Positions 40,930 through 50,472 of a stretch of DNA of 64,000 nucleotides are shown here, in pieces (position 1 is the stretch's first letter; each line of letters begins with the position of its first letter). A program made the position numbers and the translations under genes. This stretch comes from Sporosarcina sp. ACRSL. GTDB taxonomy: Bacteria; Bacillota; Bacilli; Bacillales_A; Planococcaceae. The stretch is taken from the NCBI RefSeq assembly GCF_022346605.1, contig NZ_JAKRNT010000003.1:248001-312000 (forward strand), in the 5' to 3' direction. The notes beneath the pieces were generated by a model. That model saw only the letters and a program-made list of their open reading frames with translations, did no database searches and had not been told where the DNA came from.

Positions 40930-41385
40930 TCAGATGTTTTTTGCATAGTACCCCAACTTCTTTAACTGTTCGATGAGAACTTCTTTTTCGTTTACATCCA
41001 ATCCGCCACATATTTTTCGCAGGGCAGCTTTATGTTTCGGGAAGACTTCATTCATCAGCTCAGTTCCTTCATTTGTGATTGCTGCGTACGTCACCCGACG
41101 ATCTTCGGAACATGGTTTTCTCACGATTAAATTTTTCTTTTCGAGCTTATCTATGACATAGGTAATACTGCTACTCGCAATCAACACTTTTTCACCGATT
41201 TTTTGTATTGGTTGATCACCTTTACTATAAATTAATTCCAGAACGGAAAACTCAGTTGGATTAAGGCCTAAACATTTTATATCCTCTTCCACAAGCTTTT
41301 TAATGGATTGCAGTGCTTTGGATAGGACGACAAATATCTTTAAGGACAGTTCTTCTTCATAATACTCATCCACTTGACGATTCAT
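40930..41385 (-). CDS. mhqR: MarR-family repressor, MhqR-like
   Basis: A 151-residue winged-helix protein closely following B. subtilis MhqR: GLNPTEFSVLELIYSKGDQP, IQKIGEKVLIASSSITYVID, KLEKKNLIVRKPCSEDRRVT. MhqR represses dioxygenase, DoxX and azoreductase/nitroreductase genes and is released by methylhydroquinone-type compounds. Its own promoter has the operator directly after the -10, so it is autorepressed. Five further loci in this window carry the same operator. Confidence 0.88.
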   Translation of the reverse strand: MNRQVDEYYEEELSLKIFVVLSKALQSIKKLVEEDIKCLGLNPTEFSVLELIYSKGDQPIQKIGEKVLIASSSITYVIDKLEKKNLIVRKPCSEDRRVTYAAITNEGTELMNEVFPKHKAALRKICGGLDVNEKEVLIEQLKKLGYYAKNI

Positions 41386-41407
41386 GATAACTACCCCTCT
41401 TTCAAAT

Positions 41408-41454
41408 TATCTCGAATTCGAGGTAATTATATAGCACCAATTTGAATCTGTCAA
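41408..41454 (-). promoter_or_regulatory. mhqR promoter and autoregulatory operator
   Basis: On the minus strand TTGACA-17-TATAAT (41426-41454), a perfect consensus promoter, followed immediately by the operator TACCTCGAATTCGAGATA (41408-41425). Confidence 0.8.
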
Positions 41455-41543
41455 CAGATGTGAGTACGAAGCCTTCGCTACTTTCTCTCCGTTTTTCATT
41501 GTCACGATGTAATGTTTTTATGACCCTTTCAATCTTTGGAAAA

Positions 41544-42593
41544 TTATTTCGCGAATGGATCTTTGTTTTCATACTTATTGAAGTGCACAACATCCGACTC
41601 TAAATAACGATACACGTCGTCGACAATTTCGATCCCTTCCACTTTAGCTTGTTGTTCAGCAATCGTCGTGTTTTGACCAGGATAATATACCTGTTCAAAT
41701 CCTGGCGCTGGTTTAATATTATTTAAATCGCTCATCGTTTTAGAGATGTTTTCTCTGAATGTCTCGATGTTAGAGAAGAACGCTGGGTTGATTACAATAT
41801 GAAGTTGACCTAAATTACGCCCTTCACTTAAATCATGGTACATCGAGGAGACTTTGTTCCCGAATGGCAATCCGAGTAAAATACCCGACAAAACGTCCAC
41901 CATCATCATAAGGCCATAGCCTTTCGGTCCTGCGATCGGGAGTAAAGCATTCACTTTGAACGGATCTGTTGTCGGCTCTCCATTTTTATCCACCGCCCAT
42001 GTGTCCGGAATGGATTCATTCTTCGAACGCGCATGAAGAATTTTCCCCCACGCTTGGACTGTAGTCGCCATGTCAAAAATGATCATATCATCGCCTTTAC
42101 CCGGAGCGGCAAATGCAATCGGATTTGTTCCGTAGTACGGCTCCACGCCACCGAAAGGAACCACCATCGGATCCGATTGAACAACAGAAAGACCAATCAA
42201 ACCTTCTTTGGCAGCCTGTTGGACATAGTATGAAAGAGCCCCACTGTGGCTGATCTTTCTTACGCCAACAACCGCAATTCCATTCTCTTTCGCCATCTCG
42301 ACTGCATGATCCATCGCTTTTTTAGCTGCTACATGTCCAACCCCATTATCTCCATCGAATATTGCTGTGCTCGGTCCCGTCTTTTCGAATGTGAAATTAG
42401 GATTTGTCGTGATTCCACCTTTCGCGATTCGTTCGGCGTAATAATCCACCCTCATCGCACCATGAGAATGAATACCCCGAAGGTCTGCATGCACTAGTAC
42501 GTCGGCTACCCCTTCCGCATGTTCTTCTGAAAGACCGGCTTTATGCAATTTCGCTGTAATTAATTTCTTCAATTCTTTTTCCGTTGTTTTCAT
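41544..42593 (-). CDS. allD: Ldh-family dehydrogenase, probable ureidoglycolate dehydrogenase
   Basis: A 349-residue NAD(P)-dependent dehydrogenase of the malate/L-lactate type (not Rossmann): RGIHSHGAMRVDYYAERI (active-site His), GVGHVAAKKAMDHAVEMA, GGVEPYYGTNPIAFAAP and GPKGYGLMMMVDVLSGILLG. In allantoin pathways this family is AllD, oxidising (S)-ureidoglycolate to oxalurate. Last in a run of allantoin genes, 55 bases after allC, so the assignment rests on family plus context. Other 2-hydroxyacid substrates are possible. Confidence 0.82.
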   Translation of the reverse strand: MKTTEKELKKLITAKLHKAGLSEEHAEGVADVLVHADLRGIHSHGAMRVDYYAERIAKGGITTNPNFTFEKTGPSTAIFDGDNGVGHVAAKKAMDHAVEMAKENGIAVVGVRKISHSGALSYYVQQAAKEGLIGLSVVQSDPMVVPFGGVEPYYGTNPIAFAAPGKGDDMIIFDMATTVQAWGKILHARSKNESIPDTWAVDKNGEPTTDPFKVNALLPIAGPKGYGLMMMVDVLSGILLGLPFGNKVSSMYHDLSEGRNLGQLHIVINPAFFSNIETFRENISKTMSDLNNIKPAPGFEQVYYPGQNTTIAEQQAKVEGIEIVDDVYRYLESDVVHFNKYENKDPFAK

Positions 42594-42648
42594 ATCTTCA
42601 TCTCCTATATTTTTTTATCATTAAGTTCAATCATAGCTTCCGCTGGTT

Positions 42649-43881
42649 TTACTCCTCGTATGCCAACGCATATAAAGAGTTAATCAATGCTTTGACCCCG
42701 ACTGCCAATTCCTCTGGGCTCGTATATTCCAACGGATTATGGCTGATGCCCCCGCGGCTTGGCACGAAAATCATCGCTGTCGGCACAACCGGCGCAATGA
42801 TTTGGGAATCGTGGCCTGCACCGCTATGCATCATTTTATAATTGAAGCCATTTTCTTTCGTTTGTTTCTCGATGGCGTCAACGACTTGTTGATCCATCGG
42901 AATCGGATCCTCATCCATCCACATATCGACATTCGTCTCGACGCCGGACTCAGTGGCAATTCTGTTGATAATCGTAGTAAGTTCGTCCGTGAACTTTATA
43001 AGGACCTCTTTTTCTGTATGCCGAACGTCCAATGTGAATAACGCATGTCCAGGAACAACGTTGACGATGCTCGGTTTGACTTCGATTTTCCCTACCGTGG
43101 CAACAAGAGGATCACCATATTCTTTTGCCTTTGTAATGATGTCTTGGATCATTTGACTCGCTGCGAATAAAGCATCTTTACGATATCCCATCGGTGTTGT
43201 ACCCGCATGATTCGCTACACCTTTTACATCAACAGTAAAACGTCTTTGGCCGACAATGCTATGGACAACCCCAATGTCTTTCCCTTCGTTTTCTAAAACA
43301 TTCCCTTGCTCGATATGAATTTCAACAAAGCCTTTTATATCATTACGCATCGATTTTGACTCATCCCTAAAATCAAAGCCCGCTTCTCTCATCGCGTCGA
43401 CGAAAGGAACGCCATCAAAGTCCTCAATGCTTTCAACGTCCTCTTTTTTCGCGATACCTACAAGGTTTTTAGAACCCCAGAAAGCGTAAGGAAAACGGCT
43501 TCCTTCTTCTTCGGCAAACGACACGACTTCAAGATTACGGAGAGGCTGGCCAAATTTTGCTTTTAAATAGCGAAGAGCCAAAATACCAGCTAAAATTCCG
43601 TATGCCCCGTCCAATTTACCTCCATTTTTCACTGTATCTACATGAGAGCCAGTTAAAATAGTTTCATCATTATACTTACTTCCTTCTAACCGTCCAAATA
43701 GATTACCTATCTCGTCATAACGAGTCGTCAGCCCATCGTCTTGCATCAATTTTTCTAACGCTTTTTGCGCTTCAATCCACTCGTGTGTATAAAGTAACCG
43801 CGTAACACCACCTTCGGGATCTTTACCAAATTCACCTAGCCATTCTACGAGGTGATTAACTTCATGTGTTAAATCTTTCAT
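42649..43881 (-). CDS. allC: Allantoate amidohydrolase, copy 1
   Basis: ATG 43881 follows AAAGGA by 9 bases and gives 410 residues. It is a M20-family hydrolase: TGSHVDTVKNGGKLDGAYG (metal His and Asp), FAEEEGSRFPYAFWGSKN (metal Glu pair), EIHIEQGNVLENEG and SGAGHDSQ (metal His). These fit AllC and related N-carbamoyl amino acid hydrolases. Placement between allantoin genes favours allantoate as the substrate (products ureidoglycine, CO2 and ammonia). It is paralogous to 50936-52174. Confidence 0.87.
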   Translation of the reverse strand: MKDLTHEVNHLVEWLGEFGKDPEGGVTRLLYTHEWIEAQKALEKLMQDDGLTTRYDEIGNLFGRLEGSKYNDETILTGSHVDTVKNGGKLDGAYGILAGILALRYLKAKFGQPLRNLEVVSFAEEEGSRFPYAFWGSKNLVGIAKKEDVESIEDFDGVPFVDAMREAGFDFRDESKSMRNDIKGFVEIHIEQGNVLENEGKDIGVVHSIVGQRRFTVDVKGVANHAGTTPMGYRKDALFAASQMIQDIITKAKEYGDPLVATVGKIEVKPSIVNVVPGHALFTLDVRHTEKEVLIKFTDELTTIINRIATESGVETNVDMWMDEDPIPMDQQVVDAIEKQTKENGFNYKMMHSGAGHDSQIIAPVVPTAMIFVPSRGGISHNPLEYTSPEELAVGVKALINSLYALAYEE

Positions 43882-43948
43882 AATCAATTATCCTTTCTAT
43901 TTATGAATGAAAAAATCAAATTTCGACTAAAAAAATAGCATAGAAACT

Positions 43949-45226
43949 CTATTTTTGGACTCCCATCGCCTTTTCTGTTGGACCTTCTTTAAAGAACATC
44001 ATTAGGACGAGCCCTACAGCTAGAACAATTACCGCTGAGTAAAACCCTGTCGCCATGCTTCCTGTCTTATCTGCAAGAAAACCAACAAACCATGGGGCGA
44101 TAACCGATGACATCATTCCCATGAAATTAAAGAGACTGAAGGCAATTCCATACGCTGATTTATCAACATTTTCGGAAACAGTTGAGATGAGAATCGGATC
44201 CAGCGCAATCTTTCCAAATAAACCGTAAATCACCAATGCCGTGATCAGCAATGCAGTACTTTGAACATAGACAGTTGCCCACAATGCGACCGCAGCAATT
44301 GGAATCAGCACAAAAACGAAAGGCTTCTTCCGACCTAATCGATCCGAAATATAACTTGCGACAAGTGCCCCAGGTATTGAAGCCAATGGGACCAATGCCG
44401 AGATTAAACCAACTTGACTGCCTTCGAAGCCTCTTTCAGTCTCCAAAAACTTCGGCAACCATGTAACCACAACGGTAAAACCGTAAATGGAAGAAAATAA
44501 GACTAGAAAGGTAATCAACAGATTGCGGTTTTTAAGTAAAGATAAAACCGAAACTTTTTCTCCTTTATTTGACGACTTCTCTAGTTGTTCACTTTGTTTA
44601 GATGCCGCATCCGGACCTTTTTCTTTGACTAATACTGCAATCAAAATTCCGACAAGAACCGTCAGCACACCAAAGATATAAAACGGAACGCTCCAACTCA
44701 TTCCCTTATCTAACACCAATGTGCTCGACAAGATAAAACCGAAAGCAATCCCTATCCCTGACCCACTGTTAATAATTGCACTGCCAACAGTTCTATGTTT
44801 TTCTGGAATTGCTTCAGATGATAAGGCAAATTGGGGACCATAATAAGTTGCTGAAGAAATTCCCGCAATCGCACGAGCCACCAAAAAGCCTGTGAAACCA
44901 GCCATGAGCCCACTTACGCCTGTCAAAATCCCATATAAAATAAACCCGATGACAAGCAGCTTTTTCCTACCGAATTTATCACTGAAAGCTCCCGCTGGAA
45001 TTTGGGCAATTGTATACGTCAGGAAGAATATACTATTGACCAATCCTAGTTGGGTGTTGTTGAGGCTATACTCTAAGCCAATCTCCCCTAAAATAGGATT
45101 CAAAAAATATTTATTGGCATTGATAAACATCCAACCTAACGTGAACGCGAATACTGCTTTCCACCAATATGGAATCATAAATTTCTTATTCTGTTGCATT
45201 TGAGGTTGTGTCTCCCTTGGTGTCAT
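43949..45226 (-). CDS. MFS transporter, probable allantoin-pathway substrate carrier
   Basis: A 425-residue protein with 12 hydrophobic segments of the anion:cation symporter type. Motif A occurs as GAFSDKFGRKKLLVIG and again in the second half as SYISDRLGRKKPFVFV. AISGISSATYYGPQFALSSE-like TM4 and a charged central loop are also seen. It is embedded between allantoinase and allC genes, so it probably imports allantoate, ureidoglycolate or another pathway intermediate. That is inference from context. Confidence 0.8.
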   Translation of the reverse strand: MTPRETQPQMQQNKKFMIPYWWKAVFAFTLGWMFINANKYFLNPILGEIGLEYSLNNTQLGLVNSIFFLTYTIAQIPAGAFSDKFGRKKLLVIGFILYGILTGVSGLMAGFTGFLVARAIAGISSATYYGPQFALSSEAIPEKHRTVGSAIINSGSGIGIAFGFILSSTLVLDKGMSWSVPFYIFGVLTVLVGILIAVLVKEKGPDAASKQSEQLEKSSNKGEKVSVLSLLKNRNLLITFLVLFSSIYGFTVVVTWLPKFLETERGFEGSQVGLISALVPLASIPGALVASYISDRLGRKKPFVFVLIPIAAVALWATVYVQSTALLITALVIYGLFGKIALDPILISTVSENVDKSAYGIAFSLFNFMGMMSSVIAPWFVGFLADKTGSMATGFYSAVIVLAVGLVLMMFFKEGPTEKAMGVQK

Positions 45227-45283
45227 TAAAAACCACCTACCCTTTCATAATTACTTCAGGGATACACAGTTATATCCGGAGGC

Positions 45284-45325
45284 TTTATCTTCATTCAGCC
45301 GGCGCACCTGCTGAATGAAGATAAA
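45284..45325. repeat. Perfect 16-bp inverted repeat between MFS and allantoinase genes
   Basis: TTTATCTTCATTCAGC and GCTGAATGAAGATAAA are separated by 10 bases. There is no strong T run on the minus side, so this may be an mRNA-stabilising or processing hairpin or a weak terminator. Confidence 0.55.
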
Positions 45326-45343
45326 AAACATCCCACTAGATTT

Positions 45344-46675
45344 TCATTTTTTGATCGGTTGACCATTTTCGAAAACTACTTGACCACCGACAATTGTCGT
45401 CTTCACTTTCCCTTTAAATGTCATGCCAACATAAGGTGAGTGCTGATGACGGTAATACAAATCTTCCTTCTTCAATTCAAAGCTCTCATTTAGGTCAACA
45501 ATTGCCAAATCAGCATCATAATTAACCGCAATGTCACCTTTCGTTGATAGCCCGAATAATTTTGCTGGGTTTGTCGCAGTTAATTCAACAATTTTTTCTA
45601 ATGGAAGATTTCGTTTGAAATGCCCTTCTGTCAACATGATATTCAAAGTTGACTGCGCCCCCGAAATTCCTCCCCAACCTTCAAAAAAGTTGTCTGTAAT
45701 TGTCTTCATAGATGCCGGCGCCGGTGAATGGTCAGAGGCAATGACGTTAATTTCTCCGTTAGCGACTGCTGCCCATAAGTCTTCCACTTCATCTTGATCT
45801 CGTAATGGAGGAGCACATTTCGCCAATGCTTTCTTTTCTTCTAAATCTTTTACTGTCAACGACAAGTAATGCGGGCATGTCTCAACGGTCACATCTACGC
45901 CTCTTTGTTTAGCTTCATTAATCACTTGAACTACTTTTCGACTACTTGCATGGACAATATGAAGTTTACATCCTGTTGCTTCTGCATAAGAAATTACTCT
46001 TCTTACCGCTTCAATTTCAGAAATAATCGGTCGTGATTCAACGAAATCTCTTGCAGTTGTTTTGCCTTGGCTTTGTTTTTCTTGTGCGAGCTGATCCGTA
46101 ATAACCGTGCTTTCAGCATGAACAGCTAAAAGTGAACCTAAGGATGCAATCTCTTTCATCCCCTTATAGATTGTTTCATCATCTACATTATTGAAATCAG
46201 CGATTCCACTTGGTGACATAAATGCCTTAAATCCGATGACGCCATTTTCGTGAAGATCCTTCAAATCATCAATATTTTCAGGTACAAGCCCACCCCAGAA
46301 ACGTGGATTTACGATGGACTTTTCATTGGCAGCTGAACTCTTAAGCTCTAAATTGGCTTTATTAATGGTAGGGGGTGTACTATTCAACGGCATATCAAAG
46401 AATGTTGTCACGCCGCCAGCTGCTAAGCTTCTGCTTCCTGTCTCCAAACCTTCCCACTCTGTTCTGCCTGGTTCGTTAAAATGAACATGTGTGTCGATTA
46501 AACCTGGAAGGATGTGAAGCCCATCTGCATTTATCTCCCGATCCGCTGTTGCCTCTATCGATTTGCCAACAGAAACTTCTATTATTTTTCCATCCTTGAT
46601 GGCAATGTCTCCTTGTACTGTTGAATCCGCCGTAACAATCGTCCCGTTTTTAATAATTAAATCGTAATTAGCCAT
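45344..46675 (-). CDS. allB: Allantoinase, copy 2
   Basis: ATG 46675 follows GGAGG by 8 bases and gives 443 residues, the usual length. It is a cyclic amidohydrolase: LIDTHVHFNEPGRTEWEG (metal His pair), IGFKAFMSPSG (carboxylated Lys), VHAES, HIVHASS (metal His) and IASDHSPAP (catalytic Asp). It opens allantoin to allantoate in the cytoplasm. It is very similar to the protein at 52190 and less so to 46767. Confidence 0.92.
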   Translation of the reverse strand: MANYDLIIKNGTIVTADSTVQGDIAIKDGKIIEVSVGKSIEATADREINADGLHILPGLIDTHVHFNEPGRTEWEGLETGSRSLAAGGVTTFFDMPLNSTPPTINKANLELKSSAANEKSIVNPRFWGGLVPENIDDLKDLHENGVIGFKAFMSPSGIADFNNVDDETIYKGMKEIASLGSLLAVHAESTVITDQLAQEKQSQGKTTARDFVESRPIISEIEAVRRVISYAEATGCKLHIVHASSRKVVQVINEAKQRGVDVTVETCPHYLSLTVKDLEEKKALAKCAPPLRDQDEVEDLWAAVANGEINVIASDHSPAPASMKTITDNFFEGWGGISGAQSTLNIMLTEGHFKRNLPLEKIVELTATNPAKLFGLSTKGDIAVNYDADLAIVDLNESFELKKEDLYYRHQHSPYVGMTFKGKVKTTIVGGQVVFENGQPIKK

Positions 46676-46766
46676 GTTTAATTCCTCCAGTTTCGATTTC
46701 CTCTTTCCCCTTGGCATTTTTACGATGGCAAGGGGATTGGATGATTAATTTCAGACACCAACCAAA

Positions 46767-48122
46767 TTATTTTGCAGAAATAAGCTTTCCTATTGGGTTT
46801 CCTACAATTCCTTTGTCCAAGTCGAAAACAACATTTCCACGAACAATTGTTTTTGTTACACGGCAGTCAATTTGTCTACCTTCATATGCACTGTGTTTAT
46901 TTTTATAGTAAAGATCTTCTCTTTTCACAACATAGGATTGATTTGGATCCACCAAAATAATATCTGCGTCTTTCGAAACGGCAATTTCGCCTTTATTAGT
47001 TAAATTAAAGCGTTCAGCAGGATTCGTTGCGATTAAATCAACAAACTTATGGACTGGTAATCCACGTTGTTTCACAGCCAAATCAAACATCAGATCAACG
47101 TTATTTTGGGCACCACTGATCCCGCCCCACGCTTCAAAAATATTGCCTTGCTTCAAATCCTCTGTACATGGCGAATGATCAGATGTTAACCAGTCAATGT
47201 TCCCGTTAAGGAGCTCGTCCCATAGTTTCTCTTGATCCTTCGCCTTTCTGAGTGGTGGTTGGCATTTTGCTCTTGGACCAATTTCCTCGACTTGTTCAGC
47301 ACTCATCGCAAAATAATGAGGACATGATTCAACCGTAACGTCAACGCCCACATCTCGCGCTTTTAGAATTTCTTGAATGGCTTCGGACGTACTAATATGT
47401 ACGAAATGTAATTTACAGCCAGTCTCTTTCGCAAATAGGATCGCCCGTTGAACAGCATCTACTTCTGTAAAAATCGGACGTGATTCCACATAGTCCATCG
47501 CTGTCGTTCTACCTTCTCTTACCATTTCTTCGGCAAGCTTTGAAGTTACCGATGGATTTTCCGCATGGATACATAGCAGTTGATCCAATTCCGCTAGTTT
47601 TTGCATGCCTTTATATAATGTATAATCATCCACATTTGTAAAATCGTCTGGAATATCACTCGTTATATCTGACATAAAGGCTTTAAAGGCTAGAACTCCT
47701 GCATCCGCTAATTCCTCTAATTTGTCTAAGTTCTCAGGGACAAGACCGCCATAGAAAGCATAATCGACATAGTTTTGATTGCTTGCAGCATCAAGTTTTA
47801 AACCTAATGCTTCTTTATTAATCGTTGCTGGCAGTGCGTTTAACGGCATTTCCACATAGCTTGTCGTTCCACCTGCAGCAAGTGCTTTCGATCCTGTTTC
47901 AAACCCTTCCCATTCTGTACGGCCTGGTTCGCTGATATGAACATGCGTATCAATCATTCCTGGCATAACATACTGTCCATTTGCTTCAATAACTTCTTTT
48001 GCATCTTCAGAAATATGCTCAGCGATGCATGAGATTTTCTCGTTTTTTATGCCAATATCAACTGTACGAACACCATCCCGGAATACAACATTTCCACCTT
48101 TAATGAGTAAATCTAATGTCAT
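46767..48122 (-). CDS. allB: Allantoinase, copy 1 (divergent paralogue)
   Basis: A 451-residue cyclic amidohydrolase with all metal and catalytic residues: MIDTHVHISEPGRTEWEG, LAFKAFMSD, CIHAEN, HFVHIST and LTSDHSPCTED. It is first after the permease gene. It is clearly more distant from the other two allantoinases than they are from each other, so it may be the ancestral AllB or have a different hydantoin substrate. Catalysis appears intact. Confidence 0.9.
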   Translation of the reverse strand: MTLDLLIKGGNVVFRDGVRTVDIGIKNEKISCIAEHISEDAKEVIEANGQYVMPGMIDTHVHISEPGRTEWEGFETGSKALAAGGTTSYVEMPLNALPATINKEALGLKLDAASNQNYVDYAFYGGLVPENLDKLEELADAGVLAFKAFMSDITSDIPDDFTNVDDYTLYKGMQKLAELDQLLCIHAENPSVTSKLAEEMVREGRTTAMDYVESRPIFTEVDAVQRAILFAKETGCKLHFVHISTSEAIQEILKARDVGVDVTVESCPHYFAMSAEQVEEIGPRAKCQPPLRKAKDQEKLWDELLNGNIDWLTSDHSPCTEDLKQGNIFEAWGGISGAQNNVDLMFDLAVKQRGLPVHKFVDLIATNPAERFNLTNKGEIAVSKDADIILVDPNQSYVVKREDLYYKNKHSAYEGRQIDCRVTKTIVRGNVVFDLDKGIVGNPIGKLISAK

Positions 48123-48235
48123 GAGTAAAACTCCTTTTCGATAAATTAAAATATAGATTCAAGGTCAAAACAGTCCAACCTTTATCATTTCTCGCGAATT
48201 TATATACTTCCTATATAAATGGACTCTTAATACTT

Positions 48236-49699
48236 TTACTTCGCTTTATCCAATTTGTTTTGCATTATAAGTTGAACTCGGTTAGAGCTACGCAATTCCA
48301 GCACGCTATAAAGAATAAACGCTGAAATGATACCCACAAACCACGACATATCATAAAGCGGTTTAAAGAATGGGATGAAATTTCCGATTAAGCTCAGCAC
48401 ACCCGCAACTGCCGTTGTTATAAGGGCATTGACGTTGAAGCCATTCCGATAATTGTATTTTCCGTTCTTCGAATACAATTCGCTTAAGTCAAGTTCCATT
48501 TTTGACACTACAAAATAGTGAGCGAGCATAACGCCTGTTACGGGAGCAAGTAAGCCACCAACGACATTCAAGAATGTGAAAATACTTGTCGCATTCTCCA
48601 TCAGCTTCCAAGGCATGACAAGAATTCCAATGACAGCAGCAATCATTGCCCCTGATTTAAACGTTAGTTTTTTCGGGAAGAGTGATGCCAATTGGTAACC
48701 AGCAGGGACAATATTTCCTGTCACGTTCACTGATAATGTAGTCAAACTGAGTGTAAGTACAGATATTCCGATTGCAAATGTGCTATCAAATCGAGCCACT
48801 ACATCGAGTACATTCCAAATGGGTGTACCGAAGGCAATTTCAGACCCAACAATAATCGATATACTTGCAATGGCAAACAATAGATAAGTCACTACTAAAC
48901 CTATAGTTTGACCAATAGCTTGAGCTTTCGTAGACCGAGCCATTCTTGTGAAGTCAGATACATTGACAATTGGAGCTGCCCAAGCAGCAATTATTGCAGT
49001 GACACCTGCTACAAAGACGACGACTGGATTTCCAACGGCTCCTGCACCTGTATAAGCTAAGATTGGACCAATACCTCCAGCCAATTTAATAGCCCAAATT
49101 GCCATACCACCAAAAACGATATAAACAAGTGGAGAAAGGATATTCGTAAACTTCCCTAGGAACCCTAGTCCTCCAAAAATTAAAGCTACATTAAATAACC
49201 AGAATAGCAGGAATGAAATTAACGCAGGTAATGATAATCCCAATAGGTTCCAATCTCCACCTAACGTTAAATACGTTGGCCAAAGTTTTCCGATAAGAAT
49301 CGACACAGCTTGACTTCCTGCATACGTTTGAAATCCAAACCACATGATGGCTGCAATAACCCCTCTTAACACTCCTGGAATCATTGCACCTTTTGTACCG
49401 TAGGACGAGCGGATCAACATAGCAAAAGGTAAGCCATATTTTGATCCCGCATGTCCGTTAAATACCATAGCGACCGCTAATATTATGGACGCTGCCATAA
49501 TGACACCGAAAACTTGTCCAACTGACATCCCTAAAGCAAAGAGTCCACCAACGGCAATATAGTTAGGAATGTTATGCACTGAACCCATCCATACTGACGC
49601 AAAATTTCCGACGTTCCAACTTTTATCTTCCGGTTTCGTCGGCAGTATATCTTCGTTAAAACCTTCTTTTTTTAATTTTTCTCGATTGATCATCTCCAA
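48236..49699 (-). CDS. pucI: NCS1-family allantoin permease
   Basis: The likely start is TTG 49699, 6 bases after AAGGAGG; ATG 49693 is the alternative. The 487-residue protein has 12 hydrophobic segments of the NCS1 type: WNVGNFASVWMGSVHNIPNY at the N-terminus, SSYGTKGAMIPGVLRGVIAA, PIVNVSDFTRMARSTKAQ and MLAHYFVVSK. These match PucI/Mhp1-like allantoin and hydantoin importers. It leads the allantoin operon. Regulatory repeats lie upstream. Confidence 0.92.
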   Translation of the reverse strand: MEMINREKLKKEGFNEDILPTKPEDKSWNVGNFASVWMGSVHNIPNYIAVGGLFALGMSVGQVFGVIMAASIILAVAMVFNGHAGSKYGLPFAMLIRSSYGTKGAMIPGVLRGVIAAIMWFGFQTYAGSQAVSILIGKLWPTYLTLGGDWNLLGLSLPALISFLLFWLFNVALIFGGLGFLGKFTNILSPLVYIVFGGMAIWAIKLAGGIGPILAYTGAGAVGNPVVVFVAGVTAIIAAWAAPIVNVSDFTRMARSTKAQAIGQTIGLVVTYLLFAIASISIIVGSEIAFGTPIWNVLDVVARFDSTFAIGISVLTLSLTTLSVNVTGNIVPAGYQLASLFPKKLTFKSGAMIAAVIGILVMPWKLMENATSIFTFLNVVGGLLAPVTGVMLAHYFVVSKMELDLSELYSKNGKYNYRNGFNVNALITTAVAGVLSLIGNFIPFFKPLYDMSWFVGIISAFILYSVLELRSSNRVQLIMQNKLDKAK

Positions 49700-49905
49700 T
49701 CGAAACCTCCTTGATTATGTCAAATTAGCATTTCAATCAATAAACCACCGATTGTGTAGTTATAAGCTTGATCGATCTGCATTTATTTACTGAATCTAAA
49801 GATCAATTTCCGATTCAATTTCAATAAGCTAATGTAAAGAATATTTGTACCTGACCTTTAGCAGTAATACATAAAACCTTTCACTCCTTTCTTCCGCAAG
49901 TTTAG

Positions 49906-49920
49906 GTTACTTTTAGTAAC
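49906..49920. promoter_or_regulatory. HxlR-type operator upstream of pucI
   Basis: GTTACTTTTAGTAAC, a perfect GTTAC-N5-GTAAC inverted repeat. A degenerate copy (GTTACTTTTCGTCAAC) starts at about 49954. Confidence 0.6.
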
Positions 49921-50192
49921 AAATGAACTTTACATACACATATTATACCCTTGGTTACTTTTCGTCAACGAAAATGTGTCCAATTTGTTAACTATTGATT
50001 TAAACCCATCTACATCAACCTTTTTTAGTAATAAAATAAATAAACCAGCAAAACTAATACTGTTTAAATGGTAACTATTAGTAACAAAGGAATGTTGAGT
50101 AAAAGTCAAGATCCTTTATTAATAGGTATTCGTTCGGCTATCGTTCACAGTTCTAGTGGAGCATACTATAGAAAAGGCATATTTCTTGGCAT

Positions 50193-50233
50193 AAAAAAAA
50201 TGCGAATTGAACGCTCGGCATTCAACTCGCATT
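50193..50233 (-). terminator. Orphan terminator-like hairpin on the minus strand
   Basis: AATGCGAATTGAACGC pairs with GCATTCAACTCGCATT, and the minus transcript continues into a U run. No minus-strand gene ends here, suggesting a short RNA or an attenuated leader. Confidence 0.6.
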
Positions 50234-50418
50234 GTGACTTATTTGTTTGGATTTCCCTTTCTTATTACTAACTAACTATAAGTAACAAAAGTAATTATTT
50301 GGCAACGAACATTTGACCATTTTATGAAAACACATTAATTCCATATACAACAGTAAGAAATTGGGTTATAATAAACAATATAAAAAGATTTATTCTAATT
50401 GACTGACATAAATAATTA

Positions 50419-50433
50419 GTAACTAAAAGTGAC
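50419..50433. promoter_or_regulatory. HxlR-type operator upstream of the regulator gene
   Basis: GTAACTAAAAGTGAC; its reverse complement GTCACTTTTAGTTAC differs from the pucI-side operator at two positions. It lies 40 bases before the regulator start. Confidence 0.55.
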
Positions 50434-50472
50434 AAGATAACAAATAATACTTAGTAAGCAAAGAGGTGGAAA

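Larger units (their letters stand above)
49700..50472. other. Long regulatory intergenic region between pucI and its HxlR regulator
   Basis: Nearly 800 AT-rich bases without a convincing gene. They hold the divergent promoters, several GTTAC/GTAAC-type repeats and a minus-strand terminator-like hairpin at 50193-50233. A 67-codon ORF at 50068-50271 overlaps that hairpin and lacks a good ribosome binding site. Confidence 0.6.

Noticed and set aside
50071..50085. GTAAC-N5-GTAAC as a further HxlR operator
   Set aside because: It is a direct and not an inverted repeat, so it does not fit the dyad of the other sites.
50068..50271. 67-codon ORF in the pucI upstream region
   Set aside because: No ribosome binding site, atypical composition, and it spans a terminator-like hairpin.
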